Shown here: positions 24,035 through 33,470 of the stretch, one piece after another
How the letters are laid out: each line of letters starts with the position of its first letter
Position numbering within the stretch: the stretch's first letter is position 1
Assembly: GCA_964499365.1 (NCBI GenBank)
Contig: CAZCKU010000001.1
Span: 310,001 to 374,000 of the forward strand
DNA: 64,000 nt
Direction: 5' to 3'
Origin: PALSA-1316 sp964499365
GTDB lineage: Bacteria > Nitrospirota > Thermodesulfovibrionia > Thermodesulfovibrionales > UBA6898
Position numbers and translations under genes: made by a program
Notes under the pieces: generated by a model
Seen by the model: only the letters and a program-made list of their open reading frames with translations
Databases searched by the model: none
What the model was told of the DNA's origin: nothing

Positions 24035-25202
24035 GTTCAACAGGATCAAGCGGCTGCCGCCGTATGTTTTTGCGATCGTCAATAACCTCAAGATGGAGGC
24101 CCGCAGGAAAGGTGAGGATATCATTGACCTCGGCATGGGAAATCCCGACGGGGCCACGCCGAAGCATATCGTCGACAAACTCTGTGAGGCGGCAAAAAAG
24201 GGAAAGAACCACCGGTATTCTGCCTCCAAGGGTATTACCCAGCTGCGGATGGCCATATGCGAATGGTACAAGAACCGCTACGATGTCGAGCTTGATCCGG
24301 AATCAGAGGCCTGTGTAACGATAGGGTCGAAGGAGGGGCTCTCGCACCTGGTGCTTGCGACAGTCGGGCCGGGTGATGTTGTACTGACCCCGACTCCGGC
24401 GTACCCCATTCACCCGTACAGTGTGATCATTGCCGGCGGTGAGGTCCGTACCGTGCCGATGGGACACGGGATAGATTTTTTTGACGAGATGGAGAAGGCC
24501 TACACCACGACCTGGCCCCGGCCGAAGATGCTGATCATGAATTTCCCGCACAACCCCACGACCGAGGTAGTGCACGGGCTGGATTTTTTCAAAAAAGTGG
24601 TCGCCTTTGCAAAGGAACACAATATCATCGTCATCCATGACCTTGCCTATGCCGATCTCGTCTATGATGACTACAGGGCCCCGAGCTTTCTGCAGGCCCC
24701 CGGCGCCAGGGATGTGGGCGTTGAATTCTACTCGCTGACAAAGAGCTATTCGATGGCCGGCTGGCGGGTCGGCTTCTGCGTCGGCAACAGGGAGCTCGTC
24801 GGGGCACTGATCAAGATTAAGAGTTATCTGGACTATGGCATGTTCCAGCCGATCCAGATTGCGAGCGTCATCGCCCTTCGCGGCCCGCAGGACTGCGTTG
24901 AGGAGATCAGGCATGTGTATGAGAGAAGAAGGAATGTCCTTGTCAAGGGCCTCAGGCAGGCCGGGTGGAACATAGAGCCGCCGAAGGCGACGATGTTCGC
25001 CTGGGCTGAGATCCCGGAGCCTTTCAAAAAAATGAAATCACTTGAATTCTGCAAGCACCTGATCAGGGAGGCCGGGGTGGCTGTGTCTCCCGGCATAGGA
25101 TTTGGTGAGGGCGGAGACGACTATGTGCGGTTTGCACTGGTCGAAAATGAACACAGGATACGCCAGGCCGTAGCCGGAATAAAGAGGGTATTGAACAAAT
25201 GA
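24027..25202 (+). CDS. PLP aminotransferase, AlaC-like
   Basis: 391 residues from ATG 24027 (GAGGAG 10 nt upstream). Fold type I aminotransferase with PLP-binding K239 (SLTKSYSMAGWRVGF), YADLVYD and the N-terminal motif FNRIKRLPPYVFA characteristic of the AlaC/glutamate-pyruvate branch. Also present are DLGMGNPDGATP and NFPHNPTT. It overlaps lipA by 8 nt and homoserine dehydrogenase by 4 nt (ATGA), so it is co-translated with an aspartate-pathway enzyme. It may transaminate pyruvate/alanine or an aspartate-family amino acid; the exact substrate is uncertain. Confidence 0.9.
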   Translation: MYEFNRIKRLPPYVFAIVNNLKMEARRKGEDIIDLGMGNPDGATPKHIVDKLCEAAKKGKNHRYSASKGITQLRMAICEWYKNRYDVELDPESEACVTIGSKEGLSHLVLATVGPGDVVLTPTPAYPIHPYSVIIAGGEVRTVPMGHGIDFFDEMEKAYTTTWPRPKMLIMNFPHNPTTEVVHGLDFFKKVVAFAKEHNIIVIHDLAYADLVYDDYRAPSFLQAPGARDVGVEFYSLTKSYSMAGWRVGFCVGNRELVGALIKIKSYLDYGMFQPIQIASVIALRGPQDCVEEIRHVYERRRNVLVKGLRQAGWNIEPPKATMFAWAEIPEPFKKMKSLEFCKHLIREAGVAVSPGIGFGEGGDDYVRFALVENEHRIRQAVAGIKRVLNK

Positions 25203-26497
25203 TCAATGTGGGAATTATCGGATTCGGAACCGTAGGGACGGGAACTGCGAAGATACTTATCAATAACCGTTCGGTCATCAGGGAACGGACGGGCATCGAC
25301 ATCAACCTGAAGAATATCGCTGATCTCGACATCAAAAGGGACAGAGGGATAAAGCTGAAGAAGGGTGTGCTGACGAGCGATGCAAAGGCCGTCATCAATG
25401 ACCCTGAAATCGATATTATCGTCGAGCTCATCGGCGGTACCACGATCGCCAGGGACATGGTGCTGGCCGCGCTCAGGGCCGGCAAACATGTGGTGACCGC
25501 AAACAAGGCCCTCCTTGCAACCCACGGCAGCGAGATATTCAGGACCGCTGCGAAGCACAAGGTCAGTGTGGGGTTTGAGGCGGCGGTGGCCGGAGGCATC
25601 CCGATCATCAAGGTGGTCAGGGAAGGGCTGGTCGCCAACCGGATCAGGGCGGTCTACGGGATCGTGAACGGGACGACGAACTACATCCTGACGAAGATGA
25701 CCGAAGAGAAGGCCGAGTTCGCGGATGTGCTCAAAGAGGCGCAGAAGCTGGGCTATGCAGAGGCCGACCCGACCTATGACATTGAGGGCATCGATTCTGC
25801 CCATAAACTGGCCATACTCGCTACCCTGGCGTACGGGGCCTCTTTCAGCGTCAGGGACGTGCATATTGAAGGGATTTCGAAGATATCTCCCCTGGATATC
25901 GATTTTGCGCGTGAACTCGGCTATAAACTGAAGCTGCTCGCCATAGCCAAGGAGACGGACGGCAAGGTGGAACTGCGCGTACATCCGACAATGGTGCCGG
26001 AGGACTACCTGATATCGAAGGTGGACGGTGTCTATAACGCGGTCTATGTCGAGGGTGATGCGGTCGGGTCTACCCTCTATTACGGCAGGGGCGCCGGCGA
26101 CATGCCGACCGGAAGCGCCGTTGTCAGCGATATCGCGGATATTGCCGGGCGCATGGTCAGCGGGTCAGCCGCGCAGGCATGTCCGGGCTCCTCATCGGCA
26201 AAGCCGAAGTCTTTGATGAAGATGGATGATGTGATCTCGATGTACTATTTCAGGTTCTCTGCCCTGGACCGGCCGGGCGTCCTCTCGACGATATCCGGGA
26301 TCCTGGGGAAATATAATATCAGCATCATATCGGTCATCCAGAAAGGCAGCCATCGCGGGAAGGCGGTCCCGCTGGTTGTCCTGACCCACCTGGCCCGTGA
26401 AAAAGATGTGGCCTCGGCCCTCAGGGAGATCAATCGTCTGCGGGTCGTTGAAGGCAGGACGGTCTGCATCAGGGTTGAAGGCAGAGACAGTGTGTAG
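25199..26497 (+). CDS. hom: Homoserine dehydrogenase
   Basis: 432 residues, cytoplasmic. It reduces aspartate semialdehyde to homoserine in threonine and methionine synthesis. The NAD(P) motif GIIGFGTVGTG is at residues ~4-14, followed by AVAGGIPIIKVVREGL, YGIVNGTTNYILT and DPTYDIEGIDSAHKLAILA, all hallmarks of the family. The C-terminal ~80 residues form an ACT domain (RFSALDRPGVLSTISGIL), implying feedback control by threonine. It overlaps the aminotransferase by 4 nt. Confidence 0.96.
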   Translation: MINVGIIGFGTVGTGTAKILINNRSVIRERTGIDINLKNIADLDIKRDRGIKLKKGVLTSDAKAVINDPEIDIIVELIGGTTIARDMVLAALRAGKHVVTANKALLATHGSEIFRTAAKHKVSVGFEAAVAGGIPIIKVVREGLVANRIRAVYGIVNGTTNYILTKMTEEKAEFADVLKEAQKLGYAEADPTYDIEGIDSAHKLAILATLAYGASFSVRDVHIEGISKISPLDIDFARELGYKLKLLAIAKETDGKVELRVHPTMVPEDYLISKVDGVYNAVYVEGDAVGSTLYYGRGAGDMPTGSAVVSDIADIAGRMVSGSAAQACPGSSSAKPKSLMKMDDVISMYYFRFSALDRPGVLSTISGILGKYNISIISVIQKGSHRGKAVPLVVLTHLAREKDVASALREINRLRVVEGRTVCIRVEGRDSV

Positions 26498-26536
26498 CGA
26501 AAGAGTGACAGAAGATATGATTTTACGGGGGAGAGA

Positions 26537-28969
26537 ATGTCAGAACCTTTAAGGAGCGAAGAACTGTATTCATGCTGTGATCCTGATCTCTTTACGTTTA
26601 CCACAACGGACGACATCCCGGAACTCACCGGAACGATAGGGCAGGAGCGTGCGCTGAGCGCCATCGACTTCGGCCTCGATCTTGACAGCAGGGGCTACAA
26701 TATGTACGTCCTGGGCGAAAACGGGACCGGCAAGACCACCACGATACGGGCCCTCCTGGCAAAGAAGGCCGCGGATGAGCCGGTACCGATGGACTGGTGC
26801 TATGTCTACAATTTTGAAGATGCCGACATCCCCCTGGCCATTTCCATGGACCCCGGCACCGCGGTTGTTTTCCACCGGGAGATGGAGGAACTGATCAAGG
26901 TCCTGAAGGTCGAGATCCCGAAGATATTCGAGTCGAAGGAATACGAAAAACAGCGGAACACGATCGTCGAGGGTTTTCAGCAGAAACAGAAGGCCATGTT
27001 CGCCGGCCTGGAGGAAGAGGCCCAGGCCAAGGGTTTTTCGATCCGGAAGGCCGTCAGCGGCCTGATGATCGTCCCGGTCAAGAAGAGCGGTGAACCGCTG
27101 ACCGAAGAGGAGTATGAGGCGCTTGACGACAAGACCAAGGGAAAGATCGACGGAATAGGCAGCGAACTCCAGGAGCGCCTGAATGACGTGGTCCGCGAGG
27201 TCCGGGAGAATGAGAAGGTGGTCAAGAAAGACCTTGCCCAGCTTGAACGCGATGCCGCCCTTTCCGTGGTCGGCCACCTGCTGGAGGAACTCAAGCGCAA
27301 CTACAGCACGCATGAGAAGATCACCACCTATCTGACGGCGGTGACCGAGGATATCCTGGTGCACCTGGATGATTTCAAGACGCAGGAGGAACAGGCCTCT
27401 CAGATACCGTTCCTCAAGATGCAGAAGCAGGAGCCGACCTTTACCCGGTATGTGGTGAATGTTTTGGTCAATAACAAGGAGGCAAAAGGGGCCCCCTTTA
27501 TCTTCGAGAGCAATCCGACGTACCTGAACCTCTTCGGCAGGGTCGAATATAAATTCCAGTACGGGGTTGCGGTCACCGACTTTTCTATGATCAGGGCCGG
27601 CGCGCTCCATAAGGCCAACGGCGGATACCTGGTCATCAACGCCCTCGACCTGCTCAGGAATATGATGTCGTACGATACGCTGAAACGGGCGCTCCGCAAC
27701 AGGGAGATCAGGATTGAGGATGTGTGGGAGCAGTACCGGATGGTCTCGACAACAACCCTGAGACCGGAGGCCATCCCGTTGAATGTCAAGGTGATCCTGA
27801 TCGGCAACCCGTATCTTTATTACATGCTCTACAGCCTTGACGAGGAGTACCGGGAATTGTTCAAGGTCAAGGCCGACTTCGACAGCAGGATGACGAAGGA
27901 CAATGAGACGATCAATAAATATGCCGCCTTTGTGGCGAGCACCTGCAGGAAGGGAAGCCTGATGCCGTTCGACCGGACCGGCGTATCGAAGATCGTTGAG
28001 TACGGCTCACGCCTGGCCGAGCATCAGGGGAAACTTTCGTCCCGTTTCAGCGACATCGCCGATGTGATGCGGGAGGCCAATTACTGGGCAAAGAAATCCG
28101 GCAGCAGCATTGTCAGCGACAGTCACGTCGAGCAGGCGCTGCGTGAAAAGGTGTTTAGATCGAACAAGGTCGAAGAGCGCCTCCAGGAGATGATCGTGGA
28201 AGGCATGATCATCGTCGACACCGCGGGCGCCAAGGTCGGGCAGATTAACGGACTTGCGGTGCTGAGTCTTGGGGACTACCAGTTCGGCAAGCCCTCCCGG
28301 ATTACCGCCCGGACCTATACCGGCAAGGCGGGAGTCGTCAATATTGACCGTGAGATCAAGATGAGCGGCAAGATACACGATAAGGCCGTGCTGATCATCT
28401 CGCATTTCATCAACAGCACCTTTGCGCGGAAGAAGCAGATCAGCTTTTCGGCCTCGATCACTTTTGAACAGCTGTATGACATGGTCGAAGGAGACAGCGC
28501 TTCATGCGCCGAGCTGTATGCGCTGCTGAGCAGTCTTGCGGAGGTGCCCCTGAAGCAGAATCTTGCGGTGACCGGCTCGATGGACCAGAACGGCGATGTC
28601 CAGCCGATCGGCGGCATCAATGAAAAGATCGAGGGATTCTTCGATCTCTGCAAGGCGCGTGGGCTGGACGGCACCCACGGCGTTGTCATGCCGCGCAAGA
28701 ACGTTCGGAACCTGATGATCAGAAAAGAAGTCGTTGATGCGGTAAAGGAGGGGAAGTTCACCATCTATCCGATCGACCGCGTCGAAGAAGGTCTCGAAAT
28801 ATTCACCGGGATGCCTGCCGGGGTCCTGCAGGAGGACGGAACGTTCCCCGGGGGGACGCTCTACGGCCTGGTAGTAAAAAGGCTGGACGAGATATCCGCA
28901 GCCCTGAAGGAGAAGAAAGACGAGAAGGACAACGGGAACGGAAAAAAGAACAACCAGGACAAAGAATGA
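26537..28969 (+). CDS. Lon-like ATP-dependent protease (AAA_32/S16 type)
   Basis: 810 residues, starting at ATG 26537 after GGGGGAGAG. The N-terminal AAA region has Walker A GENGTGKTT (60-68); the middle carries a long helical insert (~180-330) and LHKANGGYLVINALDLL. The C-terminal Lon (S16) protease domain has catalytic S656 (GDSASCAE) and K697 (GGINEKIEG), 41 residues apart (43 in E. coli Lon). It has no substrate-binding LON N-domain and no TM segment, so it matches the family of Lon-related proteases found alongside true Lon in many bacteria. A charged KDEKDNGNGKKNNQDKE tail ends the protein. It acts in cytoplasmic protein quality control. Confidence 0.93.
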   Translation: MSEPLRSEELYSCCDPDLFTFTTTDDIPELTGTIGQERALSAIDFGLDLDSRGYNMYVLGENGTGKTTTIRALLAKKAADEPVPMDWCYVYNFEDADIPLAISMDPGTAVVFHREMEELIKVLKVEIPKIFESKEYEKQRNTIVEGFQQKQKAMFAGLEEEAQAKGFSIRKAVSGLMIVPVKKSGEPLTEEEYEALDDKTKGKIDGIGSELQERLNDVVREVRENEKVVKKDLAQLERDAALSVVGHLLEELKRNYSTHEKITTYLTAVTEDILVHLDDFKTQEEQASQIPFLKMQKQEPTFTRYVVNVLVNNKEAKGAPFIFESNPTYLNLFGRVEYKFQYGVAVTDFSMIRAGALHKANGGYLVINALDLLRNMMSYDTLKRALRNREIRIEDVWEQYRMVSTTTLRPEAIPLNVKVILIGNPYLYYMLYSLDEEYRELFKVKADFDSRMTKDNETINKYAAFVASTCRKGSLMPFDRTGVSKIVEYGSRLAEHQGKLSSRFSDIADVMREANYWAKKSGSSIVSDSHVEQALREKVFRSNKVEERLQEMIVEGMIIVDTAGAKVGQINGLAVLSLGDYQFGKPSRITARTYTGKAGVVNIDREIKMSGKIHDKAVLIISHFINSTFARKKQISFSASITFEQLYDMVEGDSASCAELYALLSSLAEVPLKQNLAVTGSMDQNGDVQPIGGINEKIEGFFDLCKARGLDGTHGVVMPRKNVRNLMIRKEVVDAVKEGKFTIYPIDRVEEGLEIFTGMPAGVLQEDGTFPGGTLYGLVVKRLDEISAALKEKKDEKDNGNGKKNNQDKE

Positions 28970-29036
28970 CGGGCTTGCAAAAAAGCCCGTGCCTCCGGGG
29001 TCATCGGCGGAAGCCTTGCTGACTCGGCGAGATGAC
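28970..29036 (+). other. Structured segment after the Lon-like gene
   Basis: Starting just after the stop codon is a perfect 7-bp hairpin (CGGGCTT 28970-28976 with AAGCCCG 28983-28989, loop GCAAAA), then a GTCATC/GATGAC pairing (29000-29005 with 29031-29036) enclosing another small helix. A strong terminator follows at 29082. The layout could be just the 3' end of the Lon-like mRNA, or a leader ahead of the pseudopilin gene; it does not match a riboswitch consensus I could confirm. Confidence 0.35.
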
Positions 29037-29081
29037 GGCCGATAGATAAAACCGGATATTAAACCATAATTTCACGAAAAA

Positions 29082-29114
29082 AGCACCTGTCAGTTCTGAC
29101 AGGTGCTTTTTTTT
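29082..29114 (+). terminator. Rho-independent terminator
   Basis: AGCACCTGTCAG (29082-29093) pairs with CTGACAGGTGCT (29096-29107), followed by T8. It ends the hom/Lon-like transcript and stands 49 nt upstream of the pseudopilin ATG. Confidence 0.93.
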
Positions 29115-29162
29115 GTTTCTTCCCTGAAAATCATTGCGAGATCATCTTCAGGGGGAGGAGCA

Positions 29163-29639
29163 ATGAGGGAACAGGGGGCGACGCTGATAGAACTTTCGGT
29201 TGTGTTGGGGGTAGTCGGAGTGCTTGTTGCCGCGACAGCCTTTTCCTATCAGGGGTGGATGGGGAGATACAAGGTTGAGAAGGCCACCTGTGAACTCTAT
29301 ACCGATCTTATGCGGGCCCGCCTGCTGGCCATCCAGACAAACCGGCACCATTTCGCCGTGCTTAACGATTACTCATATTCGGTCACCGAAGATACCAATG
29401 GCAACGGAAGCAATGACAACGGAGACCGCCTTCTGCCGGCCTTTCCAAAATCCCTGGAGCATCTCCTGTGTAAGAACGGAAGCGGCAATGGTCTGACGTT
29501 TGACAACCACGGAATGATCTCACAGATACGGACGATCTGGTTCGACTCAACGTCCGGGCCAGACTATGACTGTATGAAAGTGTCCCGGTCCAGGATCGTT
29601 ATGGGCCGGTATGAAAACGGGGTGTGCACTGCCCGGTAG
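29163..29639 (+). CDS. Type IV pilin-like / GspH-FimT pseudopilin
   Basis: 158 residues from ATG 29163 (GGGGGAGGAG upstream). A short leader MREQG is followed by ATLIELSVVLGVVGVLVAA: a prepilin-peptidase site with Glu at +5 but Ala instead of the usual Phe at +1. The hydrophobic helix and a later globular part with C43, C102 and others (CELYTDLMRARLLA, FDSTSGPDYDCM) match the GspH/FimT minor pseudopilin form. It would be processed by PilD and assembled in a type IV pilus or type II secretion system. No other pilus gene is in the window; it precedes a block of secreted proteins. Confidence 0.85.
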   Translation: MREQGATLIELSVVLGVVGVLVAATAFSYQGWMGRYKVEKATCELYTDLMRARLLAIQTNRHHFAVLNDYSYSVTEDTNGNGSNDNGDRLLPAFPKSLEHLLCKNGSGNGLTFDNHGMISQIRTIWFDSTSGPDYDCMKVSRSRIVMGRYENGVCTAR

Positions 29640-29708
29640 GCCAGCAGATAGAGTCGAGGGGAACCGTGAGAGTAAAGAGCATAGAAAGCCGGAGGGGGTT
29701 GGGGCAAC

Positions 29709-32700
29709 ATGATTCTTAAGAGTATGAGATTGGGACGGGGAATATGTCTCCGGATCCTGCTGGCTTTGAGCGGTATACTGCTGGCTGGGGTGAGTATGGC
29801 AGGGGAGAGGGAGGCGGAAAGGTCTCAGCAGGAGAGGCTGGAGCAGAGCAGGGGGCAGCTGAGGCAGGCTGAAGGGAAACTGAAGGCCGGGGTATCGGCT
29901 GCCAGGGAGATCAATACACTGAAAGCCCTGGCAGAGGAGATAAAAGCCTTCGATGCCCTGCTTTCGGCGAAGTTCAGGATACGGGGAGAGGATGTCAAGA
30001 CCAGAGGTGGCAGGGCTGTACAGAGGCAGCGGGCGATGGAGGAGGGCTATCAGAAGGCCCTCGGGGAGTACCTGGGACTTGTTGAAGGGCTTCAGGCAGC
30101 CGTAGAAAGCGATAACCTGCTCACAATCGAAAAACTCACAGAACTGCTTGATAGAGTAATGCCCAGGAACAGACGACCGATACTGGGGAGCCTGCCGTAC
30201 AGGAGCCTGAACTACCCCTCAAGGGAGCCCTATGCAGGGGTCTCGGTCAGGCCTGCGTACAAAGGCGGCAGTACCGGGGACGTCACCCCCGAGGATACCA
30301 TGGAAACCGACGAGGCCCCGTTATCTGCGGAGATCGCAGCCCTTGCCCAGTCGCTGAAGTGGAACCCGGTCCTGATCTACGAATACGTCATGAATACAAT
30401 AGAGACCGAGTGGTACTGGGGCTGCATGAAAGGGGCCGAAGAGACATTGCATCAAAGAAGCGGCAACGACTGCGACCAGGCGACCCTGCTAACCGCCTTG
30501 CTGCGGGTCTCGGGCTTTCCGACAAGATACATAAGGGGAACGGTCGAGTTCTTCGCCGGAGGCAGGAGAACCGGGATGGACAAGGTAAAGACCCTCTTTG
30601 GGATGGATGACCCCTCAGCGATAGCAGCGTATCTGCAGAAGGCGGGAATACCCTGCCGTCCGGTAATAGCAGGCGGCCAGATAGAGAACTTCCAGGTGGA
30701 GCATATCTGGGTAGAGACGCAGGTGCCCTACGGCAACTACCGGGGTGCGATCATAGACGACTCGGACAAGACCTGGCTTGCACTGGACACCAGCATCAAG
30801 GTAAGGGACTATATCTATAACAGCCCCTCAACAGCCCCCGGCAGCGGGCTTGCGGGGCTGACAGAGGAGTACCTGCTCACCAACCGGATGCAGACACCCC
30901 TTGAGTACCTCAAGACAAGGCTTATGTCAAACGGTCAGTCTGCCGAGGACTTCAAAAGTACCCGGGCCCAGCCAGCCTTCATCCTGAAGATACTGCCTTC
31001 TTCCACGCAGTTTACCCAGAGGCTGATCACCCATGAATATACCCAAATCCCCGACGAACTGAAGCAGAAGGTCAGGTTTGTTGCCACGGCAGAAGCGAAC
31101 CCTCCGCTTTTTGATATCACCCTTGATACCCATACGCTATCGAATCAGAGTATTGTACTGAGCTACGAACCCGAGACGGTTGAGGACCAGGAGATCATCG
31201 ATGCATACGGGGGGCTGGATGACACCCCGGCCTATCTGGTGCGGTTGCGGCCGGTGCTGAAGAGAGGCGGCGAGAGAATAGCTGCCGGCAGGGACGGCCT
31301 GCCGATGGGCACCGACCACGACCTGACCATAGAGCTCATATCCCCCAATGGGGCAGAGAAGATCAGAAGCACGCATACAGCTGGGAATGTCTCGGCAATT
31401 GCAATCGTCTCACAACGGGCAGTGAGTGTGTCAGAAGCAAACGAGGCAGAGACCGTATTGTATAGACTGGCCAACAGGTATATAGACCGGTGGAATCAGG
31501 CAGAGGACGAGCTCGCCTCGCTTTTGCACCTGCAAATTACCAGGCCGATACCGACGGTTGTGACCACCGGCGGTGTTCTGGAGGTCTCCTGTCTTCTGGA
31601 TACACCCCATGGGGTGCAGTGGAAGGGTGTGTATATCGATGCAAACCTCCGGGCCGTAACTCTCTCAGGCTCCCTTATGCAGAAGACCTTTATGCAAATA
31701 TCAGCGCTTCAGGGTTCGGTGCTCGAGGACAGGATATTCGAAGACGATCTTGGGGTGGAGGGCATCTCGACGGCCAAGTTGTTTCAGCATGCAGGCGGTA
31801 CGTCCTCTGCAGTCACCATAGACCGGACCAATATCCCGACCATACTTGCCGGAGTCGGGCTTGACGAACAGGTCAGGGCTGATATCGAAAATGCGGTCAA
31901 CCAGAACCTCATCGTTAAATTCCCCGCTGCTGACGGACGGCCGCTGAGTATCGTAAGCCATGAAGACTGGTCCGGCATAGGGTATATCAAGGAGAACCCG
32001 GTCACCGGGGAGGCGGGCTATATGCTGTCGGGTATGCTGGCAGGGGGGATGACGGCCCTCAACCCGGATAAATGGGGTGCCCTTGCCGATATCCTGGGGA
32101 ACCCCTATGACAGCGATTATAACTCCCTGATGATCACCTCTCCGCAGAATGAGTCATTGGTGACAAGCGGGACGATCAGCGTCAGCGGGACGGTCCTGGA
32201 TGCTCACGCCTCGGTGGAGGTAAACGGGATACAGGCGACTGTCTTAGGCAATGCCTTTACAGCAGAGGGAATCATCCTGACCCGTGGGATGAATACCATC
32301 ACAGCCACAGCGACAAACTACCTTGGCAGAACCGCAGCCAAAACCATACGGGTGAAGTACAAGATACCGGTGAAGACATATATAACCTTTCCCTTTGACG
32401 GCTCAGAGCTCTCCGGCCCATCGGTGGATGTCGAAGGAGAGGTCAGCGACAACCTTGCCACCGTAGAGGTCAATGGTGTTGCCGCGGAGGTGTCTGCCGG
32501 CGGCAGGTATAGTGCGAAGGGGGTTCTGCTTAATCCGGGGGCCAATCTGGTAACAGCAACCGCCAGAAATGCCGAAGGTGAGACGGACACCTTTGCGATT
32601 ACTGTCAATGGCAGGGAGACTCCATCGGAGCCGATCTCTGTTACGATAACCTCTCCCCGGGGAGAGGCTGTTATAAACAGGCCATCCGTGATGGTGACCG

Positions 32701-33458
32701 GCACCTTCAGCACGACTGCCGAAGAGGTCTCGATCAAGGTCAACGGTGTGCTTGCGGAGGTGACAGAGGGCAGGTTTGCCGCCAGTCACGTGCCTCTTGT
32801 TGAGGGAAACAATACCATCGTGGTTCATGCCATCGATACGAACGGTTCTGTGGCAAGGGCAGAGGTTTCGGTCAGGTCTGTCAGGGGCCCGTATGTGACG
32901 CTGACGGCGAACATAACCAGCGGCATCCCGGTGCTCGGGGCATACTTCAGGGTTTCGACAGAACTGCCCAACCCCGCGGTCAGCTATCAGATGGACTTCG
33001 AAGGGGACGGGGTTGTCGACTACACCGCTGCGACCTTTGAGGACATCACCCGCGACTACACAACAGAAGGCATCTATCATCCCACAATTACCGTTACCGA
33101 TGACCAGGGAAATGTGTATACTGATACCATCGCCGTGATCGTTCTGAACAGGGCAAAGATCGATGCCCTGCTTAAAGGCAAGTGGGAGAAGATGAAAGAG
33201 GCCCTCGGAAGAGGGGATGTGGAGGGGGCGATGAATTATTTTGCGATGCGTTCAAAAGATCTTTACAGATCTATATTTACACTACTCAAAGATCAATTGC
33301 CCCTAATAATGCAGACATTTGTTGAGTTTAATATTGTAACTGTGTTTGAACGAATAGCGGGATATGAGGTTGTTGCTAATGAAAACGGCACCCTATATTC
33401 ATATCCCGGGACATTGATAAGAGTCGGGAATGGTCAATGGAAGTTCAGAGATTTCTGA
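29709..33458 (+). CDS. Secreted transglutaminase-like protein with Ig/PKD domains
   Basis: 1249 residues. A signal peptide (RILLALSGILLAGVSMAG) is followed by a charged coiled-coil-prone segment (33-170). Residues ~205-370 are a transglutaminase-like cysteine protease/cross-linking fold with triad C255 (GNDCDQATLL), H332 (VEHIWVET) and D360 (LALDTS). A beta-rich middle (400-800) is unassigned. Three glucodextranase-type Ig repeats (nt ~32137-32360, 32380-32600, 32640-32880; each with VEVNG or VNGV and NTITATA-like strands) and a PKD-like domain (nt 32900-33140) follow. The last ~90 residues (from nt 33230) are AT-richer than the rest. It begins the lipoprotein-PLC-giant protein run, so a surface modification role is likely. 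Confidence 0.85.
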   Translation: MILKSMRLGRGICLRILLALSGILLAGVSMAGEREAERSQQERLEQSRGQLRQAEGKLKAGVSAAREINTLKALAEEIKAFDALLSAKFRIRGEDVKTRGGRAVQRQRAMEEGYQKALGEYLGLVEGLQAAVESDNLLTIEKLTELLDRVMPRNRRPILGSLPYRSLNYPSREPYAGVSVRPAYKGGSTGDVTPEDTMETDEAPLSAEIAALAQSLKWNPVLIYEYVMNTIETEWYWGCMKGAEETLHQRSGNDCDQATLLTALLRVSGFPTRYIRGTVEFFAGGRRTGMDKVKTLFGMDDPSAIAAYLQKAGIPCRPVIAGGQIENFQVEHIWVETQVPYGNYRGAIIDDSDKTWLALDTSIKVRDYIYNSPSTAPGSGLAGLTEEYLLTNRMQTPLEYLKTRLMSNGQSAEDFKSTRAQPAFILKILPSSTQFTQRLITHEYTQIPDELKQKVRFVATAEANPPLFDITLDTHTLSNQSIVLSYEPETVEDQEIIDAYGGLDDTPAYLVRLRPVLKRGGERIAAGRDGLPMGTDHDLTIELISPNGAEKIRSTHTAGNVSAIAIVSQRAVSVSEANEAETVLYRLANRYIDRWNQAEDELASLLHLQITRPIPTVVTTGGVLEVSCLLDTPHGVQWKGVYIDANLRAVTLSGSLMQKTFMQISALQGSVLEDRIFEDDLGVEGISTAKLFQHAGGTSSAVTIDRTNIPTILAGVGLDEQVRADIENAVNQNLIVKFPAADGRPLSIVSHEDWSGIGYIKENPVTGEAGYMLSGMLAGGMTALNPDKWGALADILGNPYDSDYNSLMITSPQNESLVTSGTISVSGTVLDAHASVEVNGIQATVLGNAFTAEGIILTRGMNTITATATNYLGRTAAKTIRVKYKIPVKTYITFPFDGSELSGPSVDVEGEVSDNLATVEVNGVAAEVSAGGRYSAKGVLLNPGANLVTATARNAEGETDTFAITVNGRETPSEPISVTITSPRGEAVINRPSVMVTGTFSTTAEEVSIKVNGVLAEVTEGRFAASHVPLVEGNNTIVVHAIDTNGSVARAEVSVRSVRGPYVTLTANITSGIPVLGAYFRVSTELPNPAVSYQMDFEGDGVVDYTAATFEDITRDYTTEGIYHPTITVTDDQGNVYTDTIAVIVLNRAKIDALLKGKWEKMKEALGRGDVEGAMNYFAMRSKDLYRSIFTLLKDQLPLIMQTFVEFNIVTVFERIAGYEVVANENGTLYSYPGTLIRVGNGQWKFRDF

Positions 33459-33470
33459 GGAGGTGATTTA

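Noticed and set aside
26570..27610. 346-aa minus-strand frame inside the Lon-like gene
   Set aside because: A shadow of the high-GC coding sequence; the plus-strand protein has Walker A and catalytic Ser/Lys.
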